A stretch of 64,000 nucleotides of DNA from Poriferisodalis sp963663635 (GTDB lineage Bacteria > Actinomycetota > Acidimicrobiia > Acidimicrobiales > Poriferisodalaceae): NCBI GenBank assembly GCA_963663635.2, contig CAXXMY010000015.1, positions 74,970 to 138,969 of the forward strand, in the 5' to 3' direction. The notes below the pieces were generated by a model, which worked only from the letters and a program-made list of their open reading frames with translations, was not told the origin of the DNA and ran no database searches. Shown here one piece after another: positions 26,326-40,928 of this stretch (position 1 is its first letter; each line of letters starts with the position of its first letter). The translations under genes and the position numbers were made by a program.

Positions 26326-27788
26326 GCCGGAGGTTCTCCCGAGCGCGACTGGTGCGCCTCGCCCTCGCCGGTGGGCTGGGCGTGCTGACCATGCTGTCGC
26401 TGCCGCCGTGGGGATTGTGGCCGCTCGGCCCGATCGGCTTCGGCCTCTGGCTGCGTTTCTGCGATCGGGGGCCCGACGGCGGTCGCTGGAGAGATCGCCT
26501 GGCATCCGCATGCGCCTTCTGGCTGGGCGCCTACCTGCTGGGCCTGTTCTGGATGACCGAGCTGACAGTGCCCGGCTGGGTCGCGGCGCTGCCGGTCGAG
26601 ACGCTCATCATGGCGCTGCCGACATCGCTCATTGCCGCGAGCGGAACGTGGCGAATGGTCACTGCACCCGCAGCGCTGGTGGTGGGCGAGGCAGCGCGTT
26701 GGAGCATTCCCTTCGGCGGCGTCGCCATGTCGAACCTGGCGTTGGGCCAGGTCGATGGGCCATGGCTGGCGGTGGCATCGGCCGCGGGATCCCTCGGCAT
26801 CATTGCCGTGGTCGGCGTCGGCGCGGTCGTCGTCGAGCGCCTGTTCGCACGCGAATGGACGCGGGTGTGGAAGCCAGCGCTCGTGCTGGGGGTTGTGTCG
26901 GTGGCCGTGCTGGCCGTTCCCGACACTGCAGTCAGCGCCACGATCGACGCGGCAGTGGTGCAGGCCGGCGGCGAGCTGGGCACCAATGTCTCGACACCGC
27001 AGCGCAGCGCGCGGCTTCGGCATTTGCAGACCACTGCGGACTGGTCGGGCTCCGCCGATCTCATGGTGTGGAGCGAGAGCAGCACATCCAGCGATGGCCC
27101 GCTCGAGGCGTCTGCGCGTCTCGCAGAGCTCGAGGTGCTCGCGGCTGAGCGCGACCTGGTGCTCGTCGCCAACTTCTATGAGCGCACCGCCGACGAGAGC
27201 CCCCCGCGCTTTCGCAACGTGACCGTCGCGGTCGGCCCGTCTTTGGGCCTGACCGATCGCTACGACAAGGCCCACCTCGTCCCCTTCGGCGAGTACGTGC
27301 CGTTGCGCGGCCTCGTCGAACCGTTTGCCGACCTCTCGCTGATCGCGCGCGAGGCGATCGCGGGTGTCGGGCCCGGCGTCGTGCGGACGCCGCTGGGTGA
27401 CATCGCCGTTGCCACGTCGTACGAGATCTACTTTCCCGGCCTTGTGCGCGATGGCGTGCGAGCGGGCGGCAGCATCGTGGCCAATCCCACGCTGGCTTCC
27501 TCGTACCGGTCCTCGGTAGTGCCCTCTCAGTCGCTGGCAAGCGCCCGGCTCCGGGCGGTCGAGACCGGCAGATGGGTCCTGCAGGCCTCGACCACGGGAT
27601 ACAGCGCGATCGTGACGCCCGGCGGCACCGTCACTCAGCGCAGCGAGCTAGGCGAACCGGTGGTGCTGGTGGCTCGGGTCGAGCTGCGTTCGGGCACGAC
27701 GCCAGCCGTCGCGCTGGGAATGTGGCCGCTTGCAATCGCCGCCGCGGTGGTGTTGTTGTGGCGCGGTCTCCGCTTTGGCGACAACTAG
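26322..27788 (+). CDS. lnt: Apolipoprotein N-acyltransferase-like protein with Cys-to-Ser at the nucleophile
   Basis: Membrane enzyme that N-acylates lipoproteins. 488 aa: multiple N-terminal helices (PPWGLWPLGPIGFGLWL, WLGAYLLGLFWMTELTVPGW), then a nitrilase-fold periplasmic domain and one C-terminal helix. The expected Glu-Lys-Cys triad reads Glu252 (VWSESST; family W-P-E), Lys316 (YDKAHLVPFGEYVP) and Ser366 in TSYEIYFPG, where the family has C-Y-E. Codon TCG at 27417. So the nucleophile appears to be Ser, giving low or altered activity unless Ser substitutes. GTG start overlaps the cgoX stop. The window encodes at least one lipoprotein. Confidence 0.83.
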   Translation: MSRRFSRARLVRLALAGGLGVLTMLSLPPWGLWPLGPIGFGLWLRFCDRGPDGGRWRDRLASACAFWLGAYLLGLFWMTELTVPGWVAALPVETLIMALPTSLIAASGTWRMVTAPAALVVGEAARWSIPFGGVAMSNLALGQVDGPWLAVASAAGSLGIIAVVGVGAVVVERLFAREWTRVWKPALVLGVVSVAVLAVPDTAVSATIDAAVVQAGGELGTNVSTPQRSARLRHLQTTADWSGSADLMVWSESSTSSDGPLEASARLAELEVLAAERDLVLVANFYERTADESPPRFRNVTVAVGPSLGLTDRYDKAHLVPFGEYVPLRGLVEPFADLSLIAREAIAGVGPGVVRTPLGDIAVATSYEIYFPGLVRDGVRAGGSIVANPTLASSYRSSVVPSQSLASARLRAVETGRWVLQASTTGYSAIVTPGGTVTQRSELGEPVVLVARVELRSGTTPAVALGMWPLAIAAAVVLLWRGLRFGDN

Positions 27789-27843
27789 CCTTAGTAGGTC
27801 ATTTTTCCCGGGTGAGTCCTGTGAGGCAGGTTCGAGATTCAGC

Positions 27844-30117
27844 GTGAACCATCCCGAAATCGAAGCAGAACAGGCCCATATTGATCGGGCGTACGCGCTG
27901 CTGGAATCGTCGCGGCAGCGCGCGACACGGCTGCGCGGCATGGTCGAAGTAGGTCGCGGCGGCACGACCCAGGCGCGGTTCGAGCGAGATGTCATCGAGG
28001 GCACCGTGGCCGGGCGACTCAGCCAGCTCGAATTGGGCTCGTCTTCGTTGGTGTTCGGACGCATAGACCGGCCGTCGAAGGCAACCGCGGCGGACGAACC
28101 GGCACAGCAGCGCACCTCGACCGCACCGAACGAGACCTTCTACATCGGTCGGCTCGCAGTTGCCGATGAGCGCCAAGAACCTGTCGTGGTCGACTGGCGT
28201 GCGCCCGTGGCCGAACCATTCTTTCGTGCGACTGGCGGCGACCCGCTCGGGCTTCTGCGACGTCGCCACTTTGTGTGTCGAGGTCGCGAGCTGGCCGACC
28301 TCGAGGACGAAGTGTTCGATTTCGACGCGTTCGGCCCCTCCGCGGGCCGCCGGGGTCCGGGCCCCAACGGGCTGACCGCCCACGGCGCGCTGTATGCAGC
28401 GCTCGAAGAGCACCGCGACGGTCAGCTGAAGCAGGTCGTCGCCACGATCCAGGCCGAGCAGGACGAGATCATCCGCAGTCCGCGCAAGGGCATTCTCGTG
28501 TGCCAGGGCGGGCCGGGCACCGGCAAGACGATCGTGGCGCTGCACCGAGCCGCGTACCTGCTGTACACGTACCGGTTCCCGCTTGCCGGCCAAGGCGTGC
28601 TGGTGGTCGGCCCGAACCGGCTGTTCCTGCGCTATGTCGAGCGAGTCCTGCCCAGTCTCGGCGAGGTCGGCGTGCACCTGTTCGTGCTCGCCGACCTGTT
28701 CAACGAGCTGTTCCCCGAAGTCCGGGTGCGCCTCAGCGACGCGCCCGAGGCGGCGCGTGCCAAAGGCGACGCCCGAATGCCGCAGTTCATCGCCAACGCG
28801 CTCGCGGATCGGCAGCGCAAGTTCCGTCGCGACCTGCGGCTGGATTTCGGGCTGGGATACCTGAGGCTGAGGGTCGACGAGTCCCGCGCCATCGTGTCCG
28901 AAGCCCGTCGACGCTTTCGCCATCACAACGCGGGCCGCGCCTACGTCGAGCAGGAGATGTACGCGGCGATGTCGGCGTCGCATCGGCGTCGTCCCGACCC
29001 CGCAAAGTTGCGCGAGCGCTTCTCACGTCACCCTGACGTCGTGGCTGCGCTCGAGCGCATGTGGCCGCTGCTGACGCCTGCGCAGCTGCTGCGCGACCTC
29101 TACAGCTCGCGGGCGCTGCTGCGCTCGGCCGCCTCGAGTGTCCTCACCGAAGCCGAGCGGGAGTCGCTGTACCGGCCCCGCGGTGACAGCGAAGCCGCCT
29201 ACGAGTGGAGCGACGCGGACGTGCCGCTGCTCGACGAGGCCTACGCACAGCTCGGACCGCGTACCCGCTCGAAGCGCCGGCGGGGCGACACTGGCATTCG
29301 CACGTATGGCCACATCGTCGTGGACGAGTGCCAGGACCAGTCGCCGATGGCGTTGCGCATGATCGCCCGCCGATCGCTGAACGGCTCGATGACTGTGGTC
29401 GGCGACATCGCGCAGGCCACGTCTGCGCTCGCTCCGACCGACTGGCACGAAGTGCTGGCCCATCTGCCGACAGCCTCGGTGGCGCCCCGACTGGCAGAGC
29501 TGACGCTCAGCTATCGGATCCCTCAGCCCAGCCTCAATCTCGCGAACCGAGTGCTGAGCGCAGTCGCTCCGCAGCTCGCACCGCCCGCAGCGGTACGCAT
29601 CGAGGGCGCACCGCCCCGATTCGTGGCGGCAGACTCCGAAGCCGTCGCGGCCGCAGTCTCGGCGGTCGTCATCGAAGAGACCGAAGCGCTCGGCGGCGGG
29701 AACTTGCTGGTCGTCTCGCCGTCGGGACTCATCGACGAGCTCACCTCGGCGTTCGCGGAGGCCGGTTTGGACTTCGGCCGCGCGACCGCAGAGAGCCGTA
29801 ACACCACCGGGGCGCTGCACCCTCGCGTCACGCTCGCGCAAGTGCAACTCTGCAAGGGGCTCGAGACTGATGGCGTGGTGGTCGTCGAACCCAGCGCCAT
29901 CGTCGCTGAGGAGCCGCAAGGCTTGCGAGCGCTCTACGTGGCGCTCACTCGCGCCACCAAGCGCGTCGCGGTGGTCTGGTCGCAGCCCTTGCCCGATCCG
30001 CTCGTTGCTGCCGCTGCCGCTGCCGCTGCCGCTGCCGCTGCCGCTGGCGCTGGCGCGTGCAACACTGACGCATCCGGCGCAACATCGCAGACATCCTCGG
30101 GAGATTCACATGGCTGA
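27844..30117 (+). CDS. HelD/HelR-like RNA polymerase recycling ATPase (UvrD-like superfamily 1)
   Basis: 757 aa. N-terminal coiled coil (EIEAEQAHIDRAYALLESSRQ) and the family stretch TQARFERDV...GRLSQLELGSSSLVFGRID. Walker A GGPGTGKT (about 223-230), the GHIVVDECQDQSPMALRMI box (Walker B), MTVVGDIAQATS, and C-terminal LCKGLETDGVVVVEP and LYVALTRATKR motifs. This is the arrangement of actinobacterial HelD, which releases stalled RNA polymerase and in some species protects it from rifamycins. Start GTG 27844, after an open but non-coding upstream stretch. C-terminus has a poly-Ala run from hexanucleotide repeats. Confidence 0.85.
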   Translation: MNHPEIEAEQAHIDRAYALLESSRQRATRLRGMVEVGRGGTTQARFERDVIEGTVAGRLSQLELGSSSLVFGRIDRPSKATAADEPAQQRTSTAPNETFYIGRLAVADERQEPVVVDWRAPVAEPFFRATGGDPLGLLRRRHFVCRGRELADLEDEVFDFDAFGPSAGRRGPGPNGLTAHGALYAALEEHRDGQLKQVVATIQAEQDEIIRSPRKGILVCQGGPGTGKTIVALHRAAYLLYTYRFPLAGQGVLVVGPNRLFLRYVERVLPSLGEVGVHLFVLADLFNELFPEVRVRLSDAPEAARAKGDARMPQFIANALADRQRKFRRDLRLDFGLGYLRLRVDESRAIVSEARRRFRHHNAGRAYVEQEMYAAMSASHRRRPDPAKLRERFSRHPDVVAALERMWPLLTPAQLLRDLYSSRALLRSAASSVLTEAERESLYRPRGDSEAAYEWSDADVPLLDEAYAQLGPRTRSKRRRGDTGIRTYGHIVVDECQDQSPMALRMIARRSLNGSMTVVGDIAQATSALAPTDWHEVLAHLPTASVAPRLAELTLSYRIPQPSLNLANRVLSAVAPQLAPPAAVRIEGAPPRFVAADSEAVAAAVSAVVIEETEALGGGNLLVVSPSGLIDELTSAFAEAGLDFGRATAESRNTTGALHPRVTLAQVQLCKGLETDGVVVVEPSAIVAEEPQGLRALYVALTRATKRVAVVWSQPLPDPLVAAAAAAAAAAAAAGAGACNTDASGATSQTSSGDSHG
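30006..30047 (+). repeat. Hexanucleotide microsatellite in the HelD-like gene
   Basis: About six GCTGCC units followed by GCTGGC units, encoding a run of about 13 Ala then Ala-Gly near the C-terminus. Length change by whole units keeps the frame. Confidence 0.9.
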
Positions 30118-30313
30118 CATCACGGTGCAGGTACTGAACAACGGACCGCTCTTGGTCAAGGGAACCTGCGCGGTCACCGACCACGAGGGGAACACCGTCG
30201 CCAACAGCGAGTCGGTGATGGCGCTGTGCCGCTGCGGCATGTCGTCCTCCAAGCCCATGTGCGACGGCACCCACAACTCCGGCTTCGACGGCACGCTCAA
30301 CCCGCCGAGCTAA
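30110..30313 (+). CDS. CDGSH iron-sulfur domain protein
   Basis: 67 aa. The mitoNEET-type 2Fe-2S binding motif C-x-C-x8-C-x3-H is complete: Cys40, Cys42, Cys51, His55 in CRCGMSSSKPMCDGTH. The rest matches the short bacterial CDGSH fold with N-terminal beta strands (ITVQVLNNGPLLVKG). ATG 30110 overlaps the end of the HelD-like gene by 8 bp and is preceded by GGGAG. Probably redox or Fe-S related; partner unknown. Confidence 0.92.
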   Translation: MADITVQVLNNGPLLVKGTCAVTDHEGNTVANSESVMALCRCGMSSSKPMCDGTHNSGFDGTLNPPS

Positions 30314-30345
30314 ATCGCTGCGCGGTCAGGTCGTCTGGCGGCCCG

Positions 30346-31860
30346 CTATTCGCGCATGAGGTCGGCCACGAGCGTGCAGCTGTTGCGGCGTCCACGGCGC
30401 AGCGCGAGGCCACTGTCGTGCAGTTCGTGATGGCAGCGGGTGCACAGCAGCGCGAGGTTGTCAATGTTCGTTGACCCCCGGTGCGGCGCTCGCCAGGGGA
30501 CAAGGTGGTGCGCTTCGCACCAATTCGGGGCTGCCTCACACACCACGCAGTGCCGATCGCGGGCAACAAGAGCGCGCCACTGGGCATCGGTGACGGTGCG
30601 GACCCGGCGGCCGTGCCACAACGGTTGGCCGTCGCCGTCGAATATGACGCCGAAGATGTCCGCCCCGCACGCAAGGCGTTCGAGTTCGCGCAGCGGGATC
30701 GGTCCGGTGCCGGCAATCTCGCAGCGCGCCCACTCGTCGCCCTCGACAGCCTTCACGTCAGCGACGATGACGACCTGATTGCGCCGCCGCGGTGCATTCG
30801 GAGCGTCGAATCGTCGGTCTGGCGAAGTTGCGCCACAAGCGCAATCGCCCTCGCGCTCAGGTACGGCGATGTCGGCAGGCAGATGGGCGAGGTGTTCGCG
30901 TGCGAGCGGTGCACGAGGCTGAGTTCCCCACAAGTCGCGTAGTTCGGGCCAGAGTCGGTCTTCCTCCTCGTCGAGGCAACGGCGGCTGGCGCGGTATGCG
31001 TCGAGGCCGACGAGTGCGACCAAGGCGTCGAGTCGGCACTGGGCGTAGCTGCGCGGCTCGACGGCGTCGGGACGCGGGTCGCGTTGATCGACTTGGCTGA
31101 AGCGCTGCGCCACGTCGTCGATGACGGCGCGGAATGCGGCGCCGATGGCCGGGTCCATGAGTGCGGTGGCCTTGATCATGCCGTCCGCCGTGCGCGCGAT
31201 CGTCAGGCGCCGCTGCGCGCGTTGACGGCGATGCAATTCGGCGGGGCTCATGCCCAAGCGGTGTTCACGGATCCACTCGTCAGCAACACGCCGAGTGCGC
31301 TCGACCCCACTCCCCGCAGCGGTATCGAGCAGCTGAGCGCAGGAATCGACTGTGCCGGCGCCCGCGATGCCTGCAATGCCGACGAGGACGTCGGCGTGCT
31401 CGGCCGTCGTGCGTCCTTGGCTGAGCGCTTCGGCGACGTTTGGCATCCGCGCGAGTGCCTGGGCGCGTCCCGCAGCGCGCTTGGCCGCGGCGCGTGAGCA
31501 GCCGGACTGGCTGCGCAGCACTCCAGCGGCGTCGTCGCCGAAGTCGCCGAGGCGGTCGATTTCTGCTGCGAACTGCGCTTCACAGGCGTCGACTGCTGCA
31601 CGCAGCTGCGACAACGCGCCAAGAGCGGCCTCGAGTTCGTCGCGGCACAACCCCAGCGCACCAATGGCGTGGACGCTGTCGCGCAGTTCTGTGATCACCG
31701 CCGCCGGCCCAATGCCGGCTGCATCGAGGTCACCCGGCGCGGCGAACGGAAACACCCCTGCCGAGGCCATTCGCGAGGCAACCGGGCGTCTCGGGCCCGC
31801 CTGCGAGTCGTACTCGGCAACGAGAGCGTTCACGACAGCATCGCCTTCTCTGACGTCCAT
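30346..31860 (-). CDS. DUF222/HNH endonuclease-domain protein (13E12-like)
   Basis: About 504 aa. Helical DUF222 region (about 1-330), with RAAAKRAAGRAQALARMP and a proline/arginine region, then a C-terminal HNH nuclease domain: RHCVVCEAAPNWCEAHHLVPWR, TNIDNLALLCTRCHHELHDSG. This family is abundant in actinobacteria and resembles the mycobacterial 13E12 repeat. ATG 31860 chosen because a TATACT box ends 4 nt before it; ATG 31887 is possible. Upstream DNA is unusually AT-rich with small inverted repeats. Role unproven; likely mobile or self-propagating DNA. Confidence 0.88.
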   Translation of the reverse strand: MDVREGDAVVNALVAEYDSQAGPRRPVASRMASAGVFPFAAPGDLDAAGIGPAAVITELRDSVHAIGALGLCRDELEAALGALSQLRAAVDACEAQFAAEIDRLGDFGDDAAGVLRSQSGCSRAAAKRAAGRAQALARMPNVAEALSQGRTTAEHADVLVGIAGIAGAGTVDSCAQLLDTAAGSGVERTRRVADEWIREHRLGMSPAELHRRQRAQRRLTIARTADGMIKATALMDPAIGAAFRAVIDDVAQRFSQVDQRDPRPDAVEPRSYAQCRLDALVALVGLDAYRASRRCLDEEEDRLWPELRDLWGTQPRAPLAREHLAHLPADIAVPEREGDCACGATSPDRRFDAPNAPRRRNQVVIVADVKAVEGDEWARCEIAGTGPIPLRELERLACGADIFGVIFDGDGQPLWHGRRVRTVTDAQWRALVARDRHCVVCEAAPNWCEAHHLVPWRAPHRGSTNIDNLALLCTRCHHELHDSGLALRRGRRNSCTLVADLMRE

Positions 31861-32214
31861 TGAAAGTATATCAACATTAGGATACAAATGTTCGTATTTT
31901 GGGAACTGGGCGCAATCTCAACGAACGGCGGCCGCACAGCGATGTCGAAAGCGAGGCCATGGCTTGAGCGGACCTAGAGCGCGAAGCAAGTCGCGCGAGC
32001 TCGAAGGCCGTGACCGATCAGCGCCGCCGGTTGGAGGGGCCCTGCAATCCGTGAATGCAGCCGCCAAGAGCGGGCGGCACCGGTGTTCACCACACCGGCC
32101 GCCACCTCTGTGCGGGCCTCGGTGGCGAGGCAACAGAGTCCGCACTTCTTGCGGTGTCGAACGGCTGAGCGTGCTCGCGGTGTGCGCGATCGGCTTGGAT
32201 TGTCGGTGATTCGA
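31861..32214. other. Divergent intergenic region between HNH and lhr (354 bp)
   Basis: 31861-31905 is AT-rich against the GC-rich background and contains overlapping short inverted repeats: AACATT (31873-31878) / AATGTT (31887-31892) and ATAC/GTAT pairs, plausibly an operator for the HNH gene. From about 31906 to 32214 the DNA returns to normal composition. An open frame in the lhr register runs from 32083, but it is Arg-rich and unlike Lhr N-termini. No RNA gene or repeat seen there. Confidence 0.4.
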
Positions 32215-37470
<5,256 letters not shown>

Positions 37471-37543
37471 GCATTTTCTGAATATGCGCACGGCGACGGT
37501 GTGCGTAGAGTTGCCCGCTGGCTGGCGACCTTTTGGAGGCTCT

Positions 37544-38290
37544 GTGTCTGTGCAAGCTCCGCCCATTCACGCCGCGGCCCGCGCCGTGGCGGCATCGAAG
37601 ATCTATGGCTCGGGTGACACCACCGTGCGCGCCCTCGACGCCATCGACGTGTCGTTCGAACAAGGCCGATTCACGGCGATCATGGGTCCGTCGGGCTCGG
37701 GCAAGTCGACGCTGATGCACTGCATGGCCGGACTCGACACGGTGACCTCGGGCCAGGTCCTCATCGGCGATGTCGACCTGTCGCTGCTGTCCGAACGCGA
37801 CCTGACGTTGCTGCGGCGCGACGCCGTCGGATTCGTCTTCCAAGCGTTCAACCTGGTTCCGACCCTGTCGGCGATCGAGAACATCACCTTGCCGATGGAC
37901 CTCGCCGGTGCCAAAGGCGACCAGGGATGGATCGACGAGGTCGTCGGCGCCACCGGTCTGGCGGACCGCGTGCGTCACCGACCCAACGAGCTGTCAGGCG
38001 GCCAGCAACAGCGCGTCGCGGTGGCTCGGGCGTTGGCGGGGCGACCGCAGATCATCTTCGCGGATGAGCCGACCGGCAACCTTGACTCCAATACCAGCGC
38101 GGAAATCCTGAGCTTTGTGAGGCGGGCCGTGACCGAGATGGGTCAGACCGTGGTGATGGTCACCCATGACGCAGTGTCCGCTTCCTACGCCGACCGGGTG
38201 GTGTTCCTCGTGGACGGAAAGATCGTGGACGAACTCGCCGACCCGACACCGGAGCGCATCCGCGCGCACATGAACCAGCTCGGCGCCTGA
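37544..38290 (+). CDS. ABC transporter ATP-binding protein (LolD/MacB type)
   Basis: 248 aa. Walker A MGPSGSGKST, Q-loop VFQAFNLVPTLSAIEN, signature LSGGQQQRVAVARAL, Walker B IIFADEPTGNLD and switch His in VTHDAVSASYADRVVFL: complete. GGAGG at 37535-37539 serves either GTG 37544 or GTG 37550. A TAGAGT -10 candidate lies at 37506-37511. First gene of a three-gene unit with two FtsX-like permeases; these systems use ATP for mechanotransmission (lipoprotein extraction, peptide or drug extrusion, wall-hydrolase control) rather than classic uptake. Confidence 0.93.
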   Translation: MSVQAPPIHAAARAVAASKIYGSGDTTVRALDAIDVSFEQGRFTAIMGPSGSGKSTLMHCMAGLDTVTSGQVLIGDVDLSLLSERDLTLLRRDAVGFVFQAFNLVPTLSAIENITLPMDLAGAKGDQGWIDEVVGATGLADRVRHRPNELSGGQQQRVAVARALAGRPQIIFADEPTGNLDSNTSAEILSFVRRAVTEMGQTVVMVTHDAVSASYADRVVFLVDGKIVDELADPTPERIRAHMNQLGA

Positions 38291-38318
38291 CCCGCGTTCG
38301 ACGAGAAGAGCTGTCGCC

Positions 38319-40895
38319 ATGCTGCGCTTGGGCCTGAAGTCGCTTCTGGCCAACAAGATCCGGTTCGCGCTCACCGCGAGCACCATCACCATCGGCGTCG
38401 CGTTCGTCGTCTCGGCGTTCGTGACCGCTGACTCGCTGCGGAACACCTTCGGCGATCTCGCCGAGGACATCAACACCGGCACAGAGTTCACGATCCGAGG
38501 ACAGCTGGCGTTCGGTGACCTCACCGAGGGCATCGCGCCGCCCGTGCCCGAGAGCCTGGTTGAGCGCGTTCTCGCCGTCGACGGCGTGGCCGCGGCAGAA
38601 GGCGGCTTCTTCGTGGACGGCGTCGTCCCCGTCGACGGCAGCGGCGTCGCGGTCACCTCATTCGGGGGGCCCGTCGCTGGCTCCAACTGGACCGTCGACG
38701 ACGAGATCTCGCAGTTCTTCCTGATCAGCGGCGAAAAACCGGTCGGGATGACGGAATTCGCGCTCGATGTGGGCACCGTCGCCGACTACGACTTCGAGCT
38801 GGGCCGTGACTACGAGGTCATAACGCCGACGGGGCCTCGCACGTTCACGCTGACCGGCACGATGCAGTTCGGCTTTCCCGACAATGCGGGCGCCGGCGCC
38901 ACGTTCTCCCTCTTCGAGAAGGAGACGGCACAGGAAATCCTGGGCTACGGCGACGAGTACAACCAGATTGGCGTGCGCGTCGAACCGGGTGCTGATCTCG
39001 ATGCGGTCGAACAGCAACTCGCCGCCGTACTGCCCGATGGCGTCGAGATCATCAGCGCCGTGGATGCGACCGAAGAGTTCAACGATGCCTTCGAGACCTT
39101 CATTGGGCCGCTGCAGACAATCCTGCTCGCGTTCGCCTTCGTGGTGCTCTTCGTCAGTGCCTTCATCATCTCAAACACGTTCAGCATCGTTCTGGGCCAG
39201 CGGGTTCGCGAGCTGTCGCTGTTGCGTGCCGTCGGCGCGACGCCCGCACAGGTACGCCGATCAGTGCTGACCGAGTCGCTGGCCATCGGCGTCGTCGCAT
39301 CAGTTGTCGGCCTCGGGCTGGGCATGGCGGGCGCGCTGGGGATACGTGCAATCTTCTCGACGTTCGCTGAAGGTCTGCCGTCGGGGTCGCTGCCGCTCAA
39401 TCTCCGGACGGTGATCTGGGCAGCCGTCGTGGGCATCGGCTTCACCGTGGTGGCTTCACTGGTGCCCGCGATCAAGGCGTCGCGCATCTCGCCGATGGCC
39501 GGCTTGTCCGACCAGTACAGCACCACGTCGCAGCGGGGTGGCCCGATGCGGCCCGTCGTCGGCGCAGTGCTCTTGGCCGCGGGCCTGGCGCTCACCGGAT
39601 GGGCGCTGTTCGGTGACTTCGACAGCGCCACGCCGCTGCTGGTGAGCCTTGCGGCCGGCGGGGCGATTGTCTTCATCGCTGTGGCTGTGCTCAGCCCGCT
39701 GGTTGCCGGAGCCATCGTGGGCGCCATATCCCGGCCGCTGCCCGCGTTGCTCGGCACGCCCGGACAGCTCGCCCGCAACAATGCGATCCGCAATCCTCGC
39801 CGAACCGCAGCCACGGCGGTTGCGCTGACCATTGGCCTCTCGCTGGTGACCATGGTCGCGCTGATGGCTGAGTCCTTGAAGGTGTCGTTCGGCGAGCGGT
39901 TCAGCACGGCGGTGACGGCCGACTTCGTAATCACTGCAAACACGGCTGCGGGCCTGCCCAAGCCCGCGGGCGCCGAGTTGCGCGCAGCAGGCCTCGGCAC
40001 GGTCGTCGGCTTCGATTTTGACCGGGTGGAGCTCACGGCATTGCGTGACGTCGACGGGATCGTCACCGAGCTCATCACCGATGTGACGGCGGTCAACGTG
40101 GCGGGATTGGGTGACGTCGCCGACCTTGACATCACCGCGGGCTCGCTCGACGGCTTCAATCCCGCAGCGGGCTTGCTGATCCATGAAGATGTCGCGGCCG
40201 ACTACGGCCTCGATATCGGCGACGAGGTCGTGCTGGGTTTCGTGAGCGGTGACGAACGGGTGGTCTCGGTGGAGGCCGTCTTCGCCCGGACGGCACTGTG
40301 GAGCAACTGGATCATCGACCAGTCGCTGCATGCGGAGGTGGCGACAACAGCGTTCGACGACATCTTGCTGATGGCCACCACGATCGACGATCCTGAAGCC
40401 GCCAGGGCAGCGGTCGACCGGGTGCTTGAGTCCTACCCGCAAGCCAGCCTCGACGACCGCCAGGAATTCCAGGCCGGCATCGAGTCGAATCTCGACACGG
40501 TGCTCGTGATCTCCACTGTGTTCTTGGCGTTCGCCTTGTTCATCGCGCTGATCGGCATCGTCAACACGTTGACGCTGTCGGTGTTCGAGCGCACACGTGA
40601 GATCGGTTTGATGCGCGCCGTGGGAATGACCGGCCGCCAGCTCCGCCGCATGATCCGCTGGGAAGCCGTCGCGGTGGCCCTCTACGGGGCGGTTGTCGGC
40701 CTCGCCCTCGGCCTCGCATTCGGCATCGCCACGATCACCGCGATTCCCGACGACATCATCGGCACGGTCGCGGTGCCGGTTGTGTGGCTCGTGGTCTTCG
40801 GAGTGCTCTCGCTGCTGTTCGGCCTGATCGCGGCGCTGTTTCCCGCCTTCCGTGCGAGCAGGATGAACGTGCTCGACGCAATTGCCGACGAGTAG
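38319..40895 (+). CDS. FtsX/MacB-like ABC transporter permease 1
   Basis: 858 aa. N-terminal membrane helix (IRFALTASTITIGVAFVVSAFVTADSL), large extracytoplasmic domain (about 50-260), FtsX domain (FAFVVLFVSAFIISNTFSIVLGQRVRELSLLRAVGATPAQVRRSVL...), a middle pair of helices, a second extracytoplasmic domain and a second C-terminal FtsX domain (FLAFALFIALIGIVNTLTLSVFERTREIGLMRAVGMTGRQLRRMIRWEA). So two MacB-type halves in one chain. ATG 38319, 28 bp after the ATPase. Substrate unknown. Confidence 0.9.
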   Translation: MLRLGLKSLLANKIRFALTASTITIGVAFVVSAFVTADSLRNTFGDLAEDINTGTEFTIRGQLAFGDLTEGIAPPVPESLVERVLAVDGVAAAEGGFFVDGVVPVDGSGVAVTSFGGPVAGSNWTVDDEISQFFLISGEKPVGMTEFALDVGTVADYDFELGRDYEVITPTGPRTFTLTGTMQFGFPDNAGAGATFSLFEKETAQEILGYGDEYNQIGVRVEPGADLDAVEQQLAAVLPDGVEIISAVDATEEFNDAFETFIGPLQTILLAFAFVVLFVSAFIISNTFSIVLGQRVRELSLLRAVGATPAQVRRSVLTESLAIGVVASVVGLGLGMAGALGIRAIFSTFAEGLPSGSLPLNLRTVIWAAVVGIGFTVVASLVPAIKASRISPMAGLSDQYSTTSQRGGPMRPVVGAVLLAAGLALTGWALFGDFDSATPLLVSLAAGGAIVFIAVAVLSPLVAGAIVGAISRPLPALLGTPGQLARNNAIRNPRRTAATAVALTIGLSLVTMVALMAESLKVSFGERFSTAVTADFVITANTAAGLPKPAGAELRAAGLGTVVGFDFDRVELTALRDVDGIVTELITDVTAVNVAGLGDVADLDITAGSLDGFNPAAGLLIHEDVAADYGLDIGDEVVLGFVSGDERVVSVEAVFARTALWSNWIIDQSLHAEVATTAFDDILLMATTIDDPEAARAAVDRVLESYPQASLDDRQEFQAGIESNLDTVLVISTVFLAFALFIALIGIVNTLTLSVFERTREIGLMRAVGMTGRQLRRMIRWEAVAVALYGAVVGLALGLAFGIATITAIPDDIIGTVAVPVVWLVVFGVLSLLFGLIAALFPAFRASRMNVLDAIADE

Positions 40896-40928
40896 CGATC
40901 GCCGGTTAGCGTCAGGAAAGGTGAAGCA

